DNA from: Triops longicaudatus
Taxonomy: Eukaryota; Arthropoda; Branchiopoda; Notostraca; Triopsidae
Length of the DNA: 64,000 nt
Reading direction: 5' to 3'
Assembly (NCBI GenBank): GCA_022885665.1
Contig: JAGQDJ010000260.1
Span: forward strand, 1,798,001-1,862,000
Positions 25,890 to 36,168 of this stretch are shown here, one piece after another. The translations under genes and the position numbers were made by a program. Numbering within the stretch: the stretch's first letter is position 1; each line of letters opens with the position of its first letter. The notes beneath the pieces are model-generated. The model had not been told where the DNA came from, did not search any database, and worked only from the letters and a program-made list of their open reading frames with translations.

Positions 25890-27101
25890 TTCACATAGGA
25901 AAGAAAAAAGACGACCTTCTCTGAAGGTGAACTGTTCTAAAAACGGATGGTCGATTCCAAGAGGTAATTGCGTTAGGTTGCAATTTTCTTAAGGTAAGTT
26001 GCTCATGTTTCATAAAAACGTCCAAACGAAATTTTATCTAAGGAGATAAAGCTGTTCTATGCGTAAAAAAGGAAAACCTAAACAAACTTGCGTTAATACT
26101 TAAGTGAGCAAGTGATAAATTACAGTAAGTTACCGAATACGAGTAAATACGGCTTAATTTTGAAAGACGCCAGAAAAACGAACCAAAAGAAGGGAAGCTG
26201 GAAAACACAAGAGTTTGTGCCTTCCGGGGCTACCTAGCTTTTCTTAGAAGGCGCGCGAAACGTTTTTTTATGTCAATACAGGTGCTACAGTGTCAGAAAA
26301 AGAAAACTTCACGGACTTGGGCAGTTGTAGATTGTGCAATTCCAGTCTTAGCCAAAAGCTGTCCTCGCGATCACCAAAGTAGTATCCAGGGGAGGAAAAC
26401 GTTACGTACTGGATTTGTTCTGAACATGCACTGATGTCCTTCCCCCTAATCTATGTATGAAATGTTTGCCTGCCTTTGTGAGATTTATCTTGACAACAAA
26501 GCAAGGATTTTTCTACTGCTTTGTTATGTTGAGATTGCACGTGACTCGCCTTTTAACACTATTATATGTACGTAATTTATTCAATAAATTGCCCTAGGGT
26601 TAGAATTTTGTCTTTCTATTTTTCAAACCACAGAACTGCAAACAAAAATCGTGGAAAAGGGAAGTTTAATTAAAACATGTCTGCACTACATCGGTTCAGT
26701 CTTGAAAGTGTGAGTACCAGAAAAGACGTTTACCGGCAAAAGGAATTAATCAATTAAAGATTCCGTATAAGAACGCAGTAAATAAATTCTGCACATCTAA
26801 TCGTGTTAGGTATTTGTGTAATCAAGCTTTTAATTTTGTTTCTGACAACCTAAACGGTTTTCAAATACGGACAAAGCCACCCGTTCTTCTTAGGCGGCCC
26901 GTTTGTGCCACGTACTCCAGTTAACCGAATTTTTATCATATGCAAATTAAGCTACGGAAATTATTCCCCTCCACACGAGGATTCCGAATCTGTAAGAATT
27001 ATTGCGCTAGCCCTTCAAATAAGCGAGAAAACTGAGCTTGATATGAAATTATGCCCTGAGGGCGTCTCAGGAGCCAAAAATCTTGAAATCCCATAAGGAA
27101 T
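25890..27101. other. Intergenic region upstream of the TNF-like gene
   Basis: I see no exon or RNA gene. The first few hundred bases should contain the TNF-like promoter on the minus strand. The rest is AT-rich unique sequence with scattered AATAAA words. Confidence 0.4.
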
Positions 27102-27386
27102 AACATGGGAAAAAGTGCGATGCACGATGCCAGCATCATGCTTTCCGAGGCCTCGTTCACCCTTTCCTATCCCTTTTCCTGCTTCCCATGCTGTTTCCAG
27201 TGATACCCTTGGTAAACCCATTTTATTGGGATATACTAGGTACNAACATGGGAAAAAGTGCGATGCACGATGCCAGCATCATGCTTTCCGAGGCCTCGTT
27301 CACCCTTTCCTATCCCTTTTCCTGCTTCCCATGCTGTTTCCAGTGATACCCTTGGTAAACCCATTTTATTGGGATATACTAGGTAC
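27102..27386. repeat. Exact 142-bp direct duplication around an N
   Basis: Bases 27102-27243 and 27245-27386 appear identical, separated by one ambiguous base at 27244. An identical copy on both sides of a single N is the usual trace of contig ends joined without collapsing their overlap, or of gap filling. I therefore read it as an assembly artefact rather than a biological tandem repeat. The unit, with GC-rich and pyrimidine-rich patches, is unlike the AT-rich surroundings and may be part of a repeat element. Confidence 0.9.
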
Positions 27387-27442
27387 CATTGGAAGCAGGC
27401 CAGGGCATAGTCAGGGTTTTTTCCTATGAAAAACCAAACCTC

Positions 27443-27513
27443 AGACACGGGGAAACGAACCCACGACCTTGCGATCCTAGAGCAATGCCTTAGACCGCTC
27501 GGCTATAACACTT
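27443..27513 (-). ncRNA. tRNA-Leu-like sequence, probably a SINE head or relic
   Basis: On the minus strand an A box (TAGCCGAGCGGTCTAAGGC) is followed by an anticodon arm (TTGCT, loop CTAGGAT, CGCAA; apparent anticodon AGG, Leu) and a B-box-like GTGGGTTCGTTTCC. The D and anticodon arms are good. The B box departs from consensus (GTTCGTTTC, not GTTCGANTC), no long variable arm typical of tRNA-Leu is present, and the acceptor ends do not pair. A functional tRNA is therefore unlikely; a tRNA-derived SINE head or dead copy is more likely. Confidence 0.45.
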
Positions 27514-28132
27514 GATATTTCCTATGCTTATTTGAAGTATAAGATCTATCCGTAGAATGTTACCTACGCAACTTGTCACAGGTGACACCTAGTACTGTTA
27601 TTTAATTATTTCTAGACTTCATTCTGGTAGGAAGTTTGTTAAAAATTAAGTACTATAGTCAACACTTGAGGTTCAGGTGCATGTCTATATATTATGACGT
27701 ACAGAACATTTTCAAGTTATTCCAATTGATGAATTTGGAATTATAAGAATCTTATCGCACACTAAGTAGGCCTATGTGAAATCTCCTTGAACGACGTCTG
27801 GTAATTGATTTATGAAATCAACACTGAACAAAGTAATAATATAATAATAATAAATTTACAAGGCTACTTCAAATCTCATAGGCAAGATTTGAAATTAGTA
27901 AAGCTAAGCGAGAAAACAGTATTGTAATTAAATCAGTACATTTCGCACAGCAATTGGTGTTCAAACGTGTGAAAATAAGGCTTAGTCGTTCGACACCACA
28001 GTTCGTCACAGCAGCCGTTTATAAGACGCGAATATGGAAGAATAAAAGACTAGAAAACCTACGACCAAAGTAGTTTTAAAAAAATAAAATAAACAAACAG
28101 TTTCGGCAAGTGTATAAAACAGGGTGCATTTA

Positions 28133-28850
28133 TTACAAGAAGACAGGCCCAAAATAGGATTTTGAGTCTCCAAGAATGCTCACTTCCCTTTTAATTTCCA
28201 TTAAGACTCATTTCCGGTAGAATTCCACGACTGCCGTGTCCTCTCGTTCCACTTCCAAATGACATCCGGATGAATCTTGACCAATCGAAACACACACAAA
28301 AATATTATTAACACATATACAACAACATTAAAATATTAAAAGCTAAATAGTAAGGACAAAAGTAATAACTTCTGTTCTTACAGCCCTAATAAATGCATGC
28401 TTTATATAAAATTTAATACTATTTCAAATACCACCAAAAAAAAGAAACGCAAAGACATAAGAGAATACGAGTGATTTCTAAAACATGTTTCCGCAATGGA
28501 AATAAAAGTATTTTCGAGAAATTAAATAAATTAAAGAATCTTACCATGCGCCTTTAAGGCAGCTACTACGCAAGTTATTAGGCATTTGGCAACGGATTGA
28601 TCCCTTATTGAGCTCAACAGGACTACACTCAACTCTAAAGGATGCTGGCTACAGAAAATTTCAGTCTCTTTTCGATCTTTCTGTACACTATTCATGAGTT
28701 TCTAAAGAAAACGAAACTTTGAACTCCATAATTTTTTTAAAGTAGACTGTCGAAAAATACCTTTACCAACTCATCTTGCAATGCTGAAGCATATTTCCTC
28801 TCCAGTACGAGAACCAAAGCTTTTTCTTTCTTTCCTTAGCTAGAACTGGA
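28133..28850 (-). pseudogene. O-GlcNAcase C-terminal fragment, truncated
   Basis: Three exon-like blocks on the minus strand (about 28850-28761, 28701-28545, 28275-28208) join in phase. They read KALVLVLERKYASALQDELV, then KLMNSVQKDRKETEIF...QSVAKCLITCVVAALKAH, then DSSGCHLEVEREDTAVVEFY followed by RK. This matches the end of the acetyltransferase-like domain of protein O-GlcNAcase (OGA): a basic Lys-Tyr segment, then SVAK, a helix, an ALKA turn, and EFYxK. A TGA at 28210-28208 stops the frame where the family continues for some 20 residues. Reading on in the same frame gives MEI...EVSILGDS, which resembles the family C-terminus. The GH84 catalytic part is absent upstream, where repeats lie instead. 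An AATAAA overlaps the second stop at 28133. It looks like a pseudogene fragment, but an expressed short gene is possible. Confidence 0.6.
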
Positions 28851-28887
28851 GCGCATCCGGCGAATAACATGAGGAACTCTTGCGCAT

Positions 28888-29355
28888 CATACCTCCAAAA
28901 CGGCTCGTCCGATTCTTATGATTTTGGTAACAAAAATTCTTTGAAAAATCTAGTTTGTGGTGCCCAAGGGCTTTTTTAAAAAATAAAAAAAAATCCCTTG
29001 GGATTTTTTTTACGTTGTCATTGTTTTACAAGTTTTCAAAATTAAGCATAGTTTGCTCTCAAGTTTGGCTGTTGGGCGAAAATAGGGGAAATCTTCTGGA
29101 CCATAGCTCCAAAACGGCTAGCCCGATTCTTCTGATTTTGGTGTCAAAAAATTCTTTTAAAAATCTAGTGTGTGGTACCGAAGAGCTTTTCTCCAAAAAG
29201 CCCTTTAAAAGTTTTCAAAATTACGCATAAAATTTGCTCATTTTTACTGAAATGAAAAATTGAAAACAATCTCTTCGTCACCACACGCTAGATTTTTTGT
29301 GACTATGTTTGACGCTAAAATTATGACAGTTGGGCAAGCTATTTTGAGAGTTATG
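28888..29355. repeat. Three diverged copies of one module, one inverted
   Basis: Copies begin at about 28888 and 29101 in direct orientation, sharing CTCCAAAACGGCT, CCGATTCTT, TGATTTTGGT, AAAATTCTTT, AAAATCTAG and TGTGGT, and later a common AAGTTTTCAAAATTA...GCAT block. A third copy at about 29253-29355 is the reverse complement of the same module (CATAACTC, TAGCTTGCCC, GCGTCAAA, AAAATCTAGCGTGTGGT). A short hairpin AATCCC-TT-GGGATT in A/T runs sits at about 28985-29011. This is probably the remains of a transposable element with inverted ends. Confidence 0.65.
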
Positions 29356-30320
29356 CTTTACAAAGTTTTGTAAACAAACTGAGAGGTATTAGCAAAACTA
29401 ATGGAGTTTGGGAAACCACGTATGGAGTTAAGGATCTGAAATGCATAACGTGGGTCAGAAGCCATTGGTTTTAAAAATTATCAATAAATTCACAAACTTA
29501 CTGTATTCGCGTCCACCCAGGTTTTGGGTCACTTGTACCTGGTAAGCTATCAGCAAGATTTAGCCACTTGCTTGACAAATTGCCACCAGAGCTTCGGGAT
29601 CAAGAACTGGATACCAAGGTAAACATTTTGCGTAAACTTCGGGTATGATACCAATAAGAATAGATCCTATCGTTTCGAAAAACTGAAATCCTAGAACGAA
29701 GAAAAAGTTGTTATAACTCAATGTACTTAGAAGAGGAAAGGATTTAAGTATCTGAATGAATATATGCACCTACTTGACGGTTTGTTTTTGTGGACTGTTT
29801 TCCTGTTGAGTTCTTCGATCATTTAACAACTAACTTCAGCGCCCCATTTCACAAACTTCTTTCTTAATGAGTGGGATCACAACTCCTCTACACCAGAGGC
29901 TGTCATGGCTTACAAATTATGGTTAAAGAAGAAACAGATCATTTTATTTTAACGAGTGCCTAAATTGGGCTGGGCTCGTTCGTCCCATAGCCATGCTAAC
30001 GTTTGCCTCTCAAAAGGAATCCAAACATTGCGTAGTCACGTAGTAGCGACAAGGCTAAATTGGCGCCACGTTCAAATCTCTTATGCTCGTAGAGTTCACG
30101 TTAAAACGGCCAGCCCGGATTCCAAAATTCGGATACCCCCTAAAACGCCACCGTAAATGATTCTTAATGCTCTATTCACCTTGCGCCAATGAAAGACTAT
30201 GTATTTCTTGCGAAATATTACACAAGGGAAAAAATGCTACAAAGTTCGAAGGCTACAAATGAGTATCACTGCTGTACGGCGCGAATCTTTTCATACACGG
30301 GTCAGGTTAGGAATCATTGG
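29356..30320. other. Intergenic region downstream of the NAT8-like gene
   Basis: No gene was recognised. A minus-strand frame of 69 codons at 29560-29769 has no family resemblance and no partner exon. The stretch should include the 3' UTR of the NAT8-like gene. Confidence 0.4.
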
Positions 30321-31088
30321 TCACGCATTGAGGCGCGACTCGGTGTACAATAAATCTCTCAAAAATACGTAACAGTTAAAGGTCGCGAGTGAAGCTAGTA
30401 CTTCCTGACTGTAAATGCTCTCCAGCTGGAAATCCCTATTCTGTAAAAAGGACTTGGCCGCGGTTTGATATTCCGATATGGAGCATTGCATGGCTCCGTA
30501 ACCCTTGTCGTAACAAAATCGCGCGGCTGTATTAATTAAGGCGGTACCGATCCCACAACGTTGATAGTCTTCGGTGACTGCTAGCCGACGAATCCAGGCA
30601 ACATTCGCCTTCTCTTTGTGACGAACAACCATTGCCACTCCTACAATTCTCTTCTTCCTGTCCTGCACCTCCGGCATATCGTTTACTCGCGACGGATTCA
30701 ACAAAATGATGTTTTTCTTCATATTTGTATGAAACCAAGGCTCGTACGCTTCACACACCCACGTTCCGGTTTTATCATCAGATGGTTGTCGAAGCTGAAG
30801 TTGAGTTTCCATGGCTTGAAAGGCGTGGCTACCATACACGTAGACCCACAATAAAATTAGAGTTATAGGCACAGAGAGAATGCAATACTGAAGTGGGATT
30901 CCAACCAGTATAAAGAGTAAGGCCGCAAGCATTATAGCAAATTGGTAAGTTAACTCATGGAGGAGGGCACGTAGATAAACACTTTTCCAGGTACTCATAA
31001 CGGCCCGGAAGACAAGCTCGCGAGCAGCAGTCGCGTCAGAATTCAGAAACTCTCGAGTTACTGCGTAAATTATTTTGTTCGACTCCAT
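30321..31088 (-). CDS. NAT8-like membrane N-acetyltransferase (GNAT)
   Basis: Single-exon gene of 255 aa, acetyl-CoA-dependent, of the NAT8/camello-like type that sits in ER or Golgi membranes. A pair of hydrophobic segments near residues 45-85 (FAIMLAALLFILVGIPLQYC, then ILSVPITLILLWVYVYG) forms the membrane hairpin typical of NAT8. A GNAT domain follows at about residues 105-225. Its acetyl-CoA loop is visible as RRLAVTEDYQRCGIGTALI, matching the V-x(3)-x-R/Q-x-x-G-x-G/A pattern, with YQTAAKSFLQNRDFQ as the helix-strand end. Length is close to NAT8 (about 227 aa). The first Met is well placed and no upstream in-frame Met was seen. Substrate cannot be inferred. It is divergent with MED8 (409 bp between start codons), so the two may share promoter sequence. 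Confidence 0.85.
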   Translation of the reverse strand: MESNKIIYAVTREFLNSDATAARELVFRAVMSTWKSVYLRALLHELTYQFAIMLAALLFILVGIPLQYCILSVPITLILLWVYVYGSHAFQAMETQLQLRQPSDDKTGTWVCEAYEPWFHTNMKKNIILLNPSRVNDMPEVQDRKKRIVGVAMVVRHKEKANVAWIRRLAVTEDYQRCGIGTALINTAARFCYDKGYGAMQCSISEYQTAAKSFLQNRDFQLESIYSQEVLASLATFNCYVFLRDLLYTESRLNA

Positions 31089-31497
31089 TCCGTAATAACT
31101 GTGTAGTAAAATTTTCAGTCAACACGGCGGCATTTCGGATCGTCAAACCGTCGACGTTTAGAAAACCAATGTTTTCTACAAATCTCTAGCAATAAAACTT
31201 CTCTGTATAGCTATTGTAAACCATTTTAAAAGTACTTCAACACTGTGTCAACACCCAGTCTTAGTATTGTTTAGAAATACGGAAGTTCATGTTTCCAAAA
31301 CGGTATAATCGTAATTTTGGAATGTTATTAAAGCATGCTGGAAAGCAAACTTAAGTTGTTTTCATTAGATGTAAATAATCTTGTGCTGCCACGTTGCGGT
31401 TACTTTTACGAATCGACCGAAAGCCTTACTACTGGTCCTTGTAAACAAAAGCAATTGGGTCTATTAGGCAAACAAAAGTTGCATATAAAAAGTTACA

Positions 31498-32441
31498 ATG
31501 CAGCGGGAAGAAAAACAGTTAGAAGCAGCACTTGATACAATTATCCAACGTGTAAGTGACTTAAAAGGATCACTTTCAACTTTAATCATGCGTTTGGAGC
31601 ATGAGCACGAAACATTGCAATGGCCTTCTATGCTTGACAGCTTCGCGTTGATTTCTGGACAAGTAATGGGAAATTCTTTTACGTAATTTCTCTGAAGTAT
31701 ATTTATCTCGCAGATGAACACGCTGCTCAAAGCACTTAAAAATGAACGAACACCGTTGCTCAGGAACTTGGTTTTACTCCCTTTGCTTTTAAGTCCCGAT
31801 CCGGACGAAAACCTAAGTCGGATGACAGATAATCGGGTACCAGCCTTTACGCACGACATAGTGCCGGATTTGTTACGAACCAAGCCTGATCCGGAAGTGG
31901 AATTGCGACAGGGACAACTTGAACAAAGAGCGGCTCAGACTCATCCAGATACTGCTCAGGTTGGTATACTTAATTTTTTATTACTATTATTAACAAAGAA
32001 AAAAGTATGGGAAAATACAGCATTTTGATTTACTCGGTAATATAGAAACAAGTGAATGCTTTGAACAAGATCATTAATAATGTCGTGGAGCTTATCTCGC
32101 AAGCGCGGGAAGAATGGGAAAGCGAAGCGACAGCTCGTGCTAATGCAGCTACGACATGGAATGTGGCGGATACACAAGCGTTAGTTGCGGCGGTTGGTTT
32201 TGGACGCAATCTGAAGCCCAACGTACCTATGCCTGGTCCTCCTTCTGGTCCTCCTACAGGAGGACCAACAGGAATGCGACCAGCTGCTCCTGGGCCAGGT
32301 ATTTTAAGCGGTTTATTTCTTTTTCCACACGTCTTCGTGGGTTGTAATCTCCGTTCTTGTTGATCAGGTGGTGTTGGAAAGGCTCCAAGTACTATTAAAA
32401 CGAACATCAAAGCAGCGGGTCAAGTGCATCCTTACCGATAA
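31498..32441 (+). CDS. MED8: Mediator complex subunit 8
   Basis: MED8 belongs to the head module of Mediator, where it anchors the TBP-contacting MED18-MED20 pair. Exons 31498-31662, 31714-31959, 32046-32298 and 32368-32441 give 245 aa with consistent phases and introns of 51-86 bp. The N-terminus MQREEKQLEAALDTIIQRVS, then DLKGSLSTLIMRLEHEHETL and WPSMLDSFALISGQ|MNTLLK, is characteristic of MED8. The middle has LLPLLLSPDPDENLSRMTDN and VPDLLRTKPDPEVE, both strongly conserved in the family. A helix (IINNVVELISQAREEWESEA) follows, then a Gly/Pro-rich tail. It is slightly shorter than the vertebrate protein (about 268 aa). The ATG matches the family start. Confidence 0.95.
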
Positions 32442-32887
32442 CGTGATTTCATGAAGACTGTATTTCCCTTTTGCAAATATACATACAAAAATATAATCAG
32501 CTCGTTTTGTAACGAATTCAATACAAAACCTTATCGAATCCGTAAAAAAAATTTTTTTGTAAAAATATATTGACCTTACGTTTAAAAGAAATAAGAGAAT
32601 CGCAAGGATTGGCTTATGGGTTATCAATACCGATAACAGGATAAGTCCTGGCCGTTATCTTGAGCTACACAGTGCGAGTTATATTTTTGTTTAGTCCTGG
32701 TAATAAGGAACAAGCCGTTGCTTTGCACACTTTGGTTTGCTAGGTCCGGTCATCCACCCTTTTAACCTCATTTCGACCTTAGGGGTTGAACTGGACGGAT
32801 TACACGGTTTGGAACTGTTGCTTTTCAACTTGAAACGTTCGCCAGTCTTCCCAATCTTAGTCGGTCAAGGGGATCGCTCCAGAGGAT

Positions 32888-35800
32888 ATGCCTTCCGTCC
32901 GTCAAACGTACGATTACCACCGTCAATCTTTCAAAACTGACTATATAATTCTTTATTGCTTTTAGTTTGCCACTCTGGACTATTCTTTTGTTGGCATGTC
33001 CGTGTTTTTGTTTAAGCGAAGTATGGAATACGCCTACATCGGACATGGTTACGACTGACCTGAGTGGCTCGCCCGTTGTTTTCGAATCCGACGCGTAAGT
33101 ATTTTTTAGTGTTTTAAAGTTCGTCTTTTCATGTAACGTTAATCAATTGGCGTAATATTCTGATTTTATTAGATTGCCTGAGAACATGCAGCACATGGCA
33201 AGTGTAGGAAACGGTCAAGTAGCTACTACTGTATATACCGACACTGTTTACATGAATGGTTTGTATAGCGGTCAACATGGTGAGAGTCACAGAGCGCGCA
33301 TTCCATCTCGAATTAATATACGTGTTGATACTGGCGGAAGAAGCGATGTCACGAAATCTCATTACAGTCTAGATGTTAGCAAAGGTAGAAGTATAAAATT
33401 TGACCGTGTACAAGGATTATTTTTTTTTCTTAGCCATCTTTACTGAAACGTTCAACGTTAGTGATGTTGTCATTCAACAAACGACATATGCCCATCGCGT
33501 TTACACCTCGTTACTTGTTACTCAGATCCAGGCTAACTTCAATACAAGTAAGCGACGCAACCGGAAAGTATTCGTTTGCTAAAGTGCGTATCGTTTATGT
33601 AGTGCAATCCGTTACCCTGGATTTGACCAACAATCCTGGAACGGACAGTTCTGATATTACCTTTGAAGACGTTCACGGAGACGGACCAGACCTGTGGACT
33701 GCAGGTCAGACGAAAATTATTGAGAATATAAAGTACCAGAGCTTTCCGTCACCGGTGTATGTTGTCTGGACTGATGTACGTATGTTTATAAATCTTCAGA
33801 AACTAGATTGTTATCATAAGTTGTATTTCATGAAAGGTCCCGTCTACTATTACACTTAATGTGTCAAATCCTGTATATACCTTCGTTATGGCAACCAGTG
33901 AGACCTACGCAGGAGCGACCCAAGATTACAATCTTGCGAAGTCGTACGTAACTAGCAACCGTAGTGATGAGTTGTTGGCGTTGCACTACGAAGCTTGGAG
34001 TAAATTGTGGGAAGGTGGTAATGTTCACCTTGAAGGAGAAAATGAGGATTTGGTAGGTTCAAATTAGTGATAGGAATAGTAGTTTGACTAATAAAATTTG
34101 TCCATTTTAAGGTGAAAACTGTATACGGAAGTATTTATTACTTATTAACCTCGTTGCCTAGTCATGCCGATGGACAACGTAAGCCTTTTTATGGACTCAG
34201 TCCCGGAGGTCTTGCTAACGGCGGACTGTTGCAAGATTACCAAGGTAAATATAAACGAGTGGCTTTTCTGGCTGGGTTATTCATCTTATGGGTTATTAAG
34301 GTCATTCCTTCTGGGACACTGAAACGTGGATGTTTCCTCCGATCTTGATGTTGTGGCCTGATATTGCAAAAGATCTATTGTTATACCGAATGGCGCGGAT
34401 GCAGCCTGCCCGGGATCGAGCAGCTGCCGGTGGGTATGGTGGGGCAAGGTAAAATTAATTAAATTGATGCACCCACTGATTTTCTTCTAACAACGACGGT
34501 GTTCTAAGGTTCCCATGGGAAAGTGCATACACTGGTACGGAATGTACTCCAGATTGCTGCCCAGAGACTCGCGAAAATCAGCAGCACGTGACTGGCGACA
34601 TTGCTTTCGCGGCCCGGTTGTATTGGTCAGCTACTAAAGACAAGGGTTGGCTGTTCGGGGAAGAGTACAACTATCCTGTAGATATAAACGGGTGCGATTT
34701 TATTCGAGAAATGGCAGAGTTCTGGGCTAGCCGTGCTGAATACAATCCTGATTCCGGTTTTTATGAAATTAATGGTAAGTTTCGAAACCGGAAAAAAAAT
34801 TGTGGCTCATGATAGGCTGTTTGGACGACCAATTGCTGTTTCTAGGTGTGATGCCACCGGATGAAGACCATCTCGCGGTGAATAACTCTGTATATACAAA
34901 CACTGTTGCCGCCTATTCCATTTTTTTCGCCAAGTATGATCCACATAATGCGTAACTTGTACATTTTAATTTATATCTGGCTGAACTTGTAGACATGCCA
35001 AGTGCTTGTGTGATACTCATATGACTGGTGGCATTCCTGATGAGTGGTTAGACACTGCCAGGCGCTTGAAGTTTAACTATGACCCAGATAATAATTACCA
35101 CCCAGAATTCGATGGATATGTTATTAGTAAGAATAGTTATGATGTATAAGCTTCTGCTGTCAGGACTTTATGGAAACCTTTTTGAATTTTAGATGAGCAA
35201 ATTAAGCAAGCAGATGTCGTATTACTTGGATTTCCAATTATGCATGTGACGGACCCTGTGCAGCGGCGCAATGATTTAGAGATTTACGAACCAGTGACAC
35301 GCTCTGATGGACCCGCTATGACATGGAGTATGCACGCTGTAGGATTTTTGGAAATAAACGATACGGACAAGGCTCAAGACATGTTTGTTAAAAGCTACCA
35401 GCCGTACAAAACCGAGCCTTTCAAAGTATACCATTTTTATAATCTTTGCTATGAAAAAGTGACAAAAAAACAAGGAGACGGAAACTTGGAACAGATCAAA
35501 ATTGAGAAATTTTTTGTTTAAACAGGTTTGGACCGAAGCACAGGGCCAGCAAGGGGCGGTTAACTTTATTACAGGAATGGGTGGGTTCTTACAGGCCATC
35601 ATCTTCGGTTACGGAGGGATTCGTTTGCACGTTGACCAACTCAGTGCTAACCCTTTGTTACCCCCTGGCATTTCCAACTTTACCATCCAGGGTATGCATT
35701 ATTTCTCCAGTGCACTCAAGTCTTACGTAAACGTTGGTTAGGTTTGGATTACCAAAACTGTAGCTTAAGTATGCGTATAACGCAAGCGAACGTTTCCGTG

Positions 35801-36102
35801 GTATCGGCTGGTAATTGTGCAGTTGAATTGGTCACCCAAACAGACAACGCTGTTTATCCGTTAACGTCAGGTAATTTGTCGCAGTGTAAAAAAATATCGA
35901 GTCGTGGTAGTAACTTCTCTGATAAATACTTTAAGGCACGACAGCGGAATTCGCGCGCCAGCGTTTCGTCATTAGACCAACGGAAGCGTTGACCTGTCCG
36001 TTACCCGAAGACCAGTTGGGAGTCAATGGGTCTTTAGCTCCCAAACTAGTCTTAGCACTGCTCTATAGTTCGATGGTGACCGTGATGTATTTTACGAGAT
36101 GA
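32888..36102 (+). CDS. PGGHG: GH65 glucosidase, PGGHG/ATHL1 (acid trehalase-like), secretory
   Basis: Protein-glucosylgalactosylhydroxylysine glucosidase family, which removes glucose from Glc-Gal-Hyl of collagen; fungal relatives are acid trehalases. I read 15 exons: 32888-32907, 32966-33094, 33173-33384, 33434-33547, 33603-33775, 33837-34052, 34112-34244, 34301-34448, 34509-34774, 34846-34933, 34993-35126, 35193-35425, 35526-35691, 35742-35870, 35936-36102; 775 aa, all phases consistent. Landmarks: ASVGNGQVATTVYTD, NGLYSGQHGESHRA, GHSFWDTETWMFPP (catalytic-region Asp), ESAYTGTE, PPDEDHLAVNNSVYTN (candidate acid Glu) and VWTEAQGQQGAVNFITGMGG. The family's carboxylates thus look intact. Unlike the human enzyme (737 aa, described as cytosolic), it starts with a hydrophobic signal (LPLWTILLLACPCFC) and ends with a hydrophobic tail (KLVLALLYSSMVTVMYF), suggesting secretion or GPI/membrane anchoring. 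The 20-nt first exon is inferred from phase and splice sites. Confidence 0.9.
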
Positions 36103-36141
36103 AAACTTGCAAAGAAAAAAGCTACGGGCAAGTGTATGTGC

Positions 36142-36147
36142 AATAAA
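36142..36147 (+). terminator. Poly(A) signal of the PGGHG-like gene
   Basis: AATAAA lies 40 bases after the PGGHG stop and 22 bases before the stop of the convergent mTERF gene. The two genes have only 66 bases between stop codons, so their transcripts must overlap unless cleavage is very tight. Confidence 0.6.
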
Positions 36148-36168
36148 ATTAAATATACCTTGACTTAA

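Noticed and set aside
33541..33602. Frame reading on through the PGGHG exon 4 donor (ending KVFVC)
   Set aside because: A 55-bp intron with good GT-AG sites restores the family sequence in the next exon.
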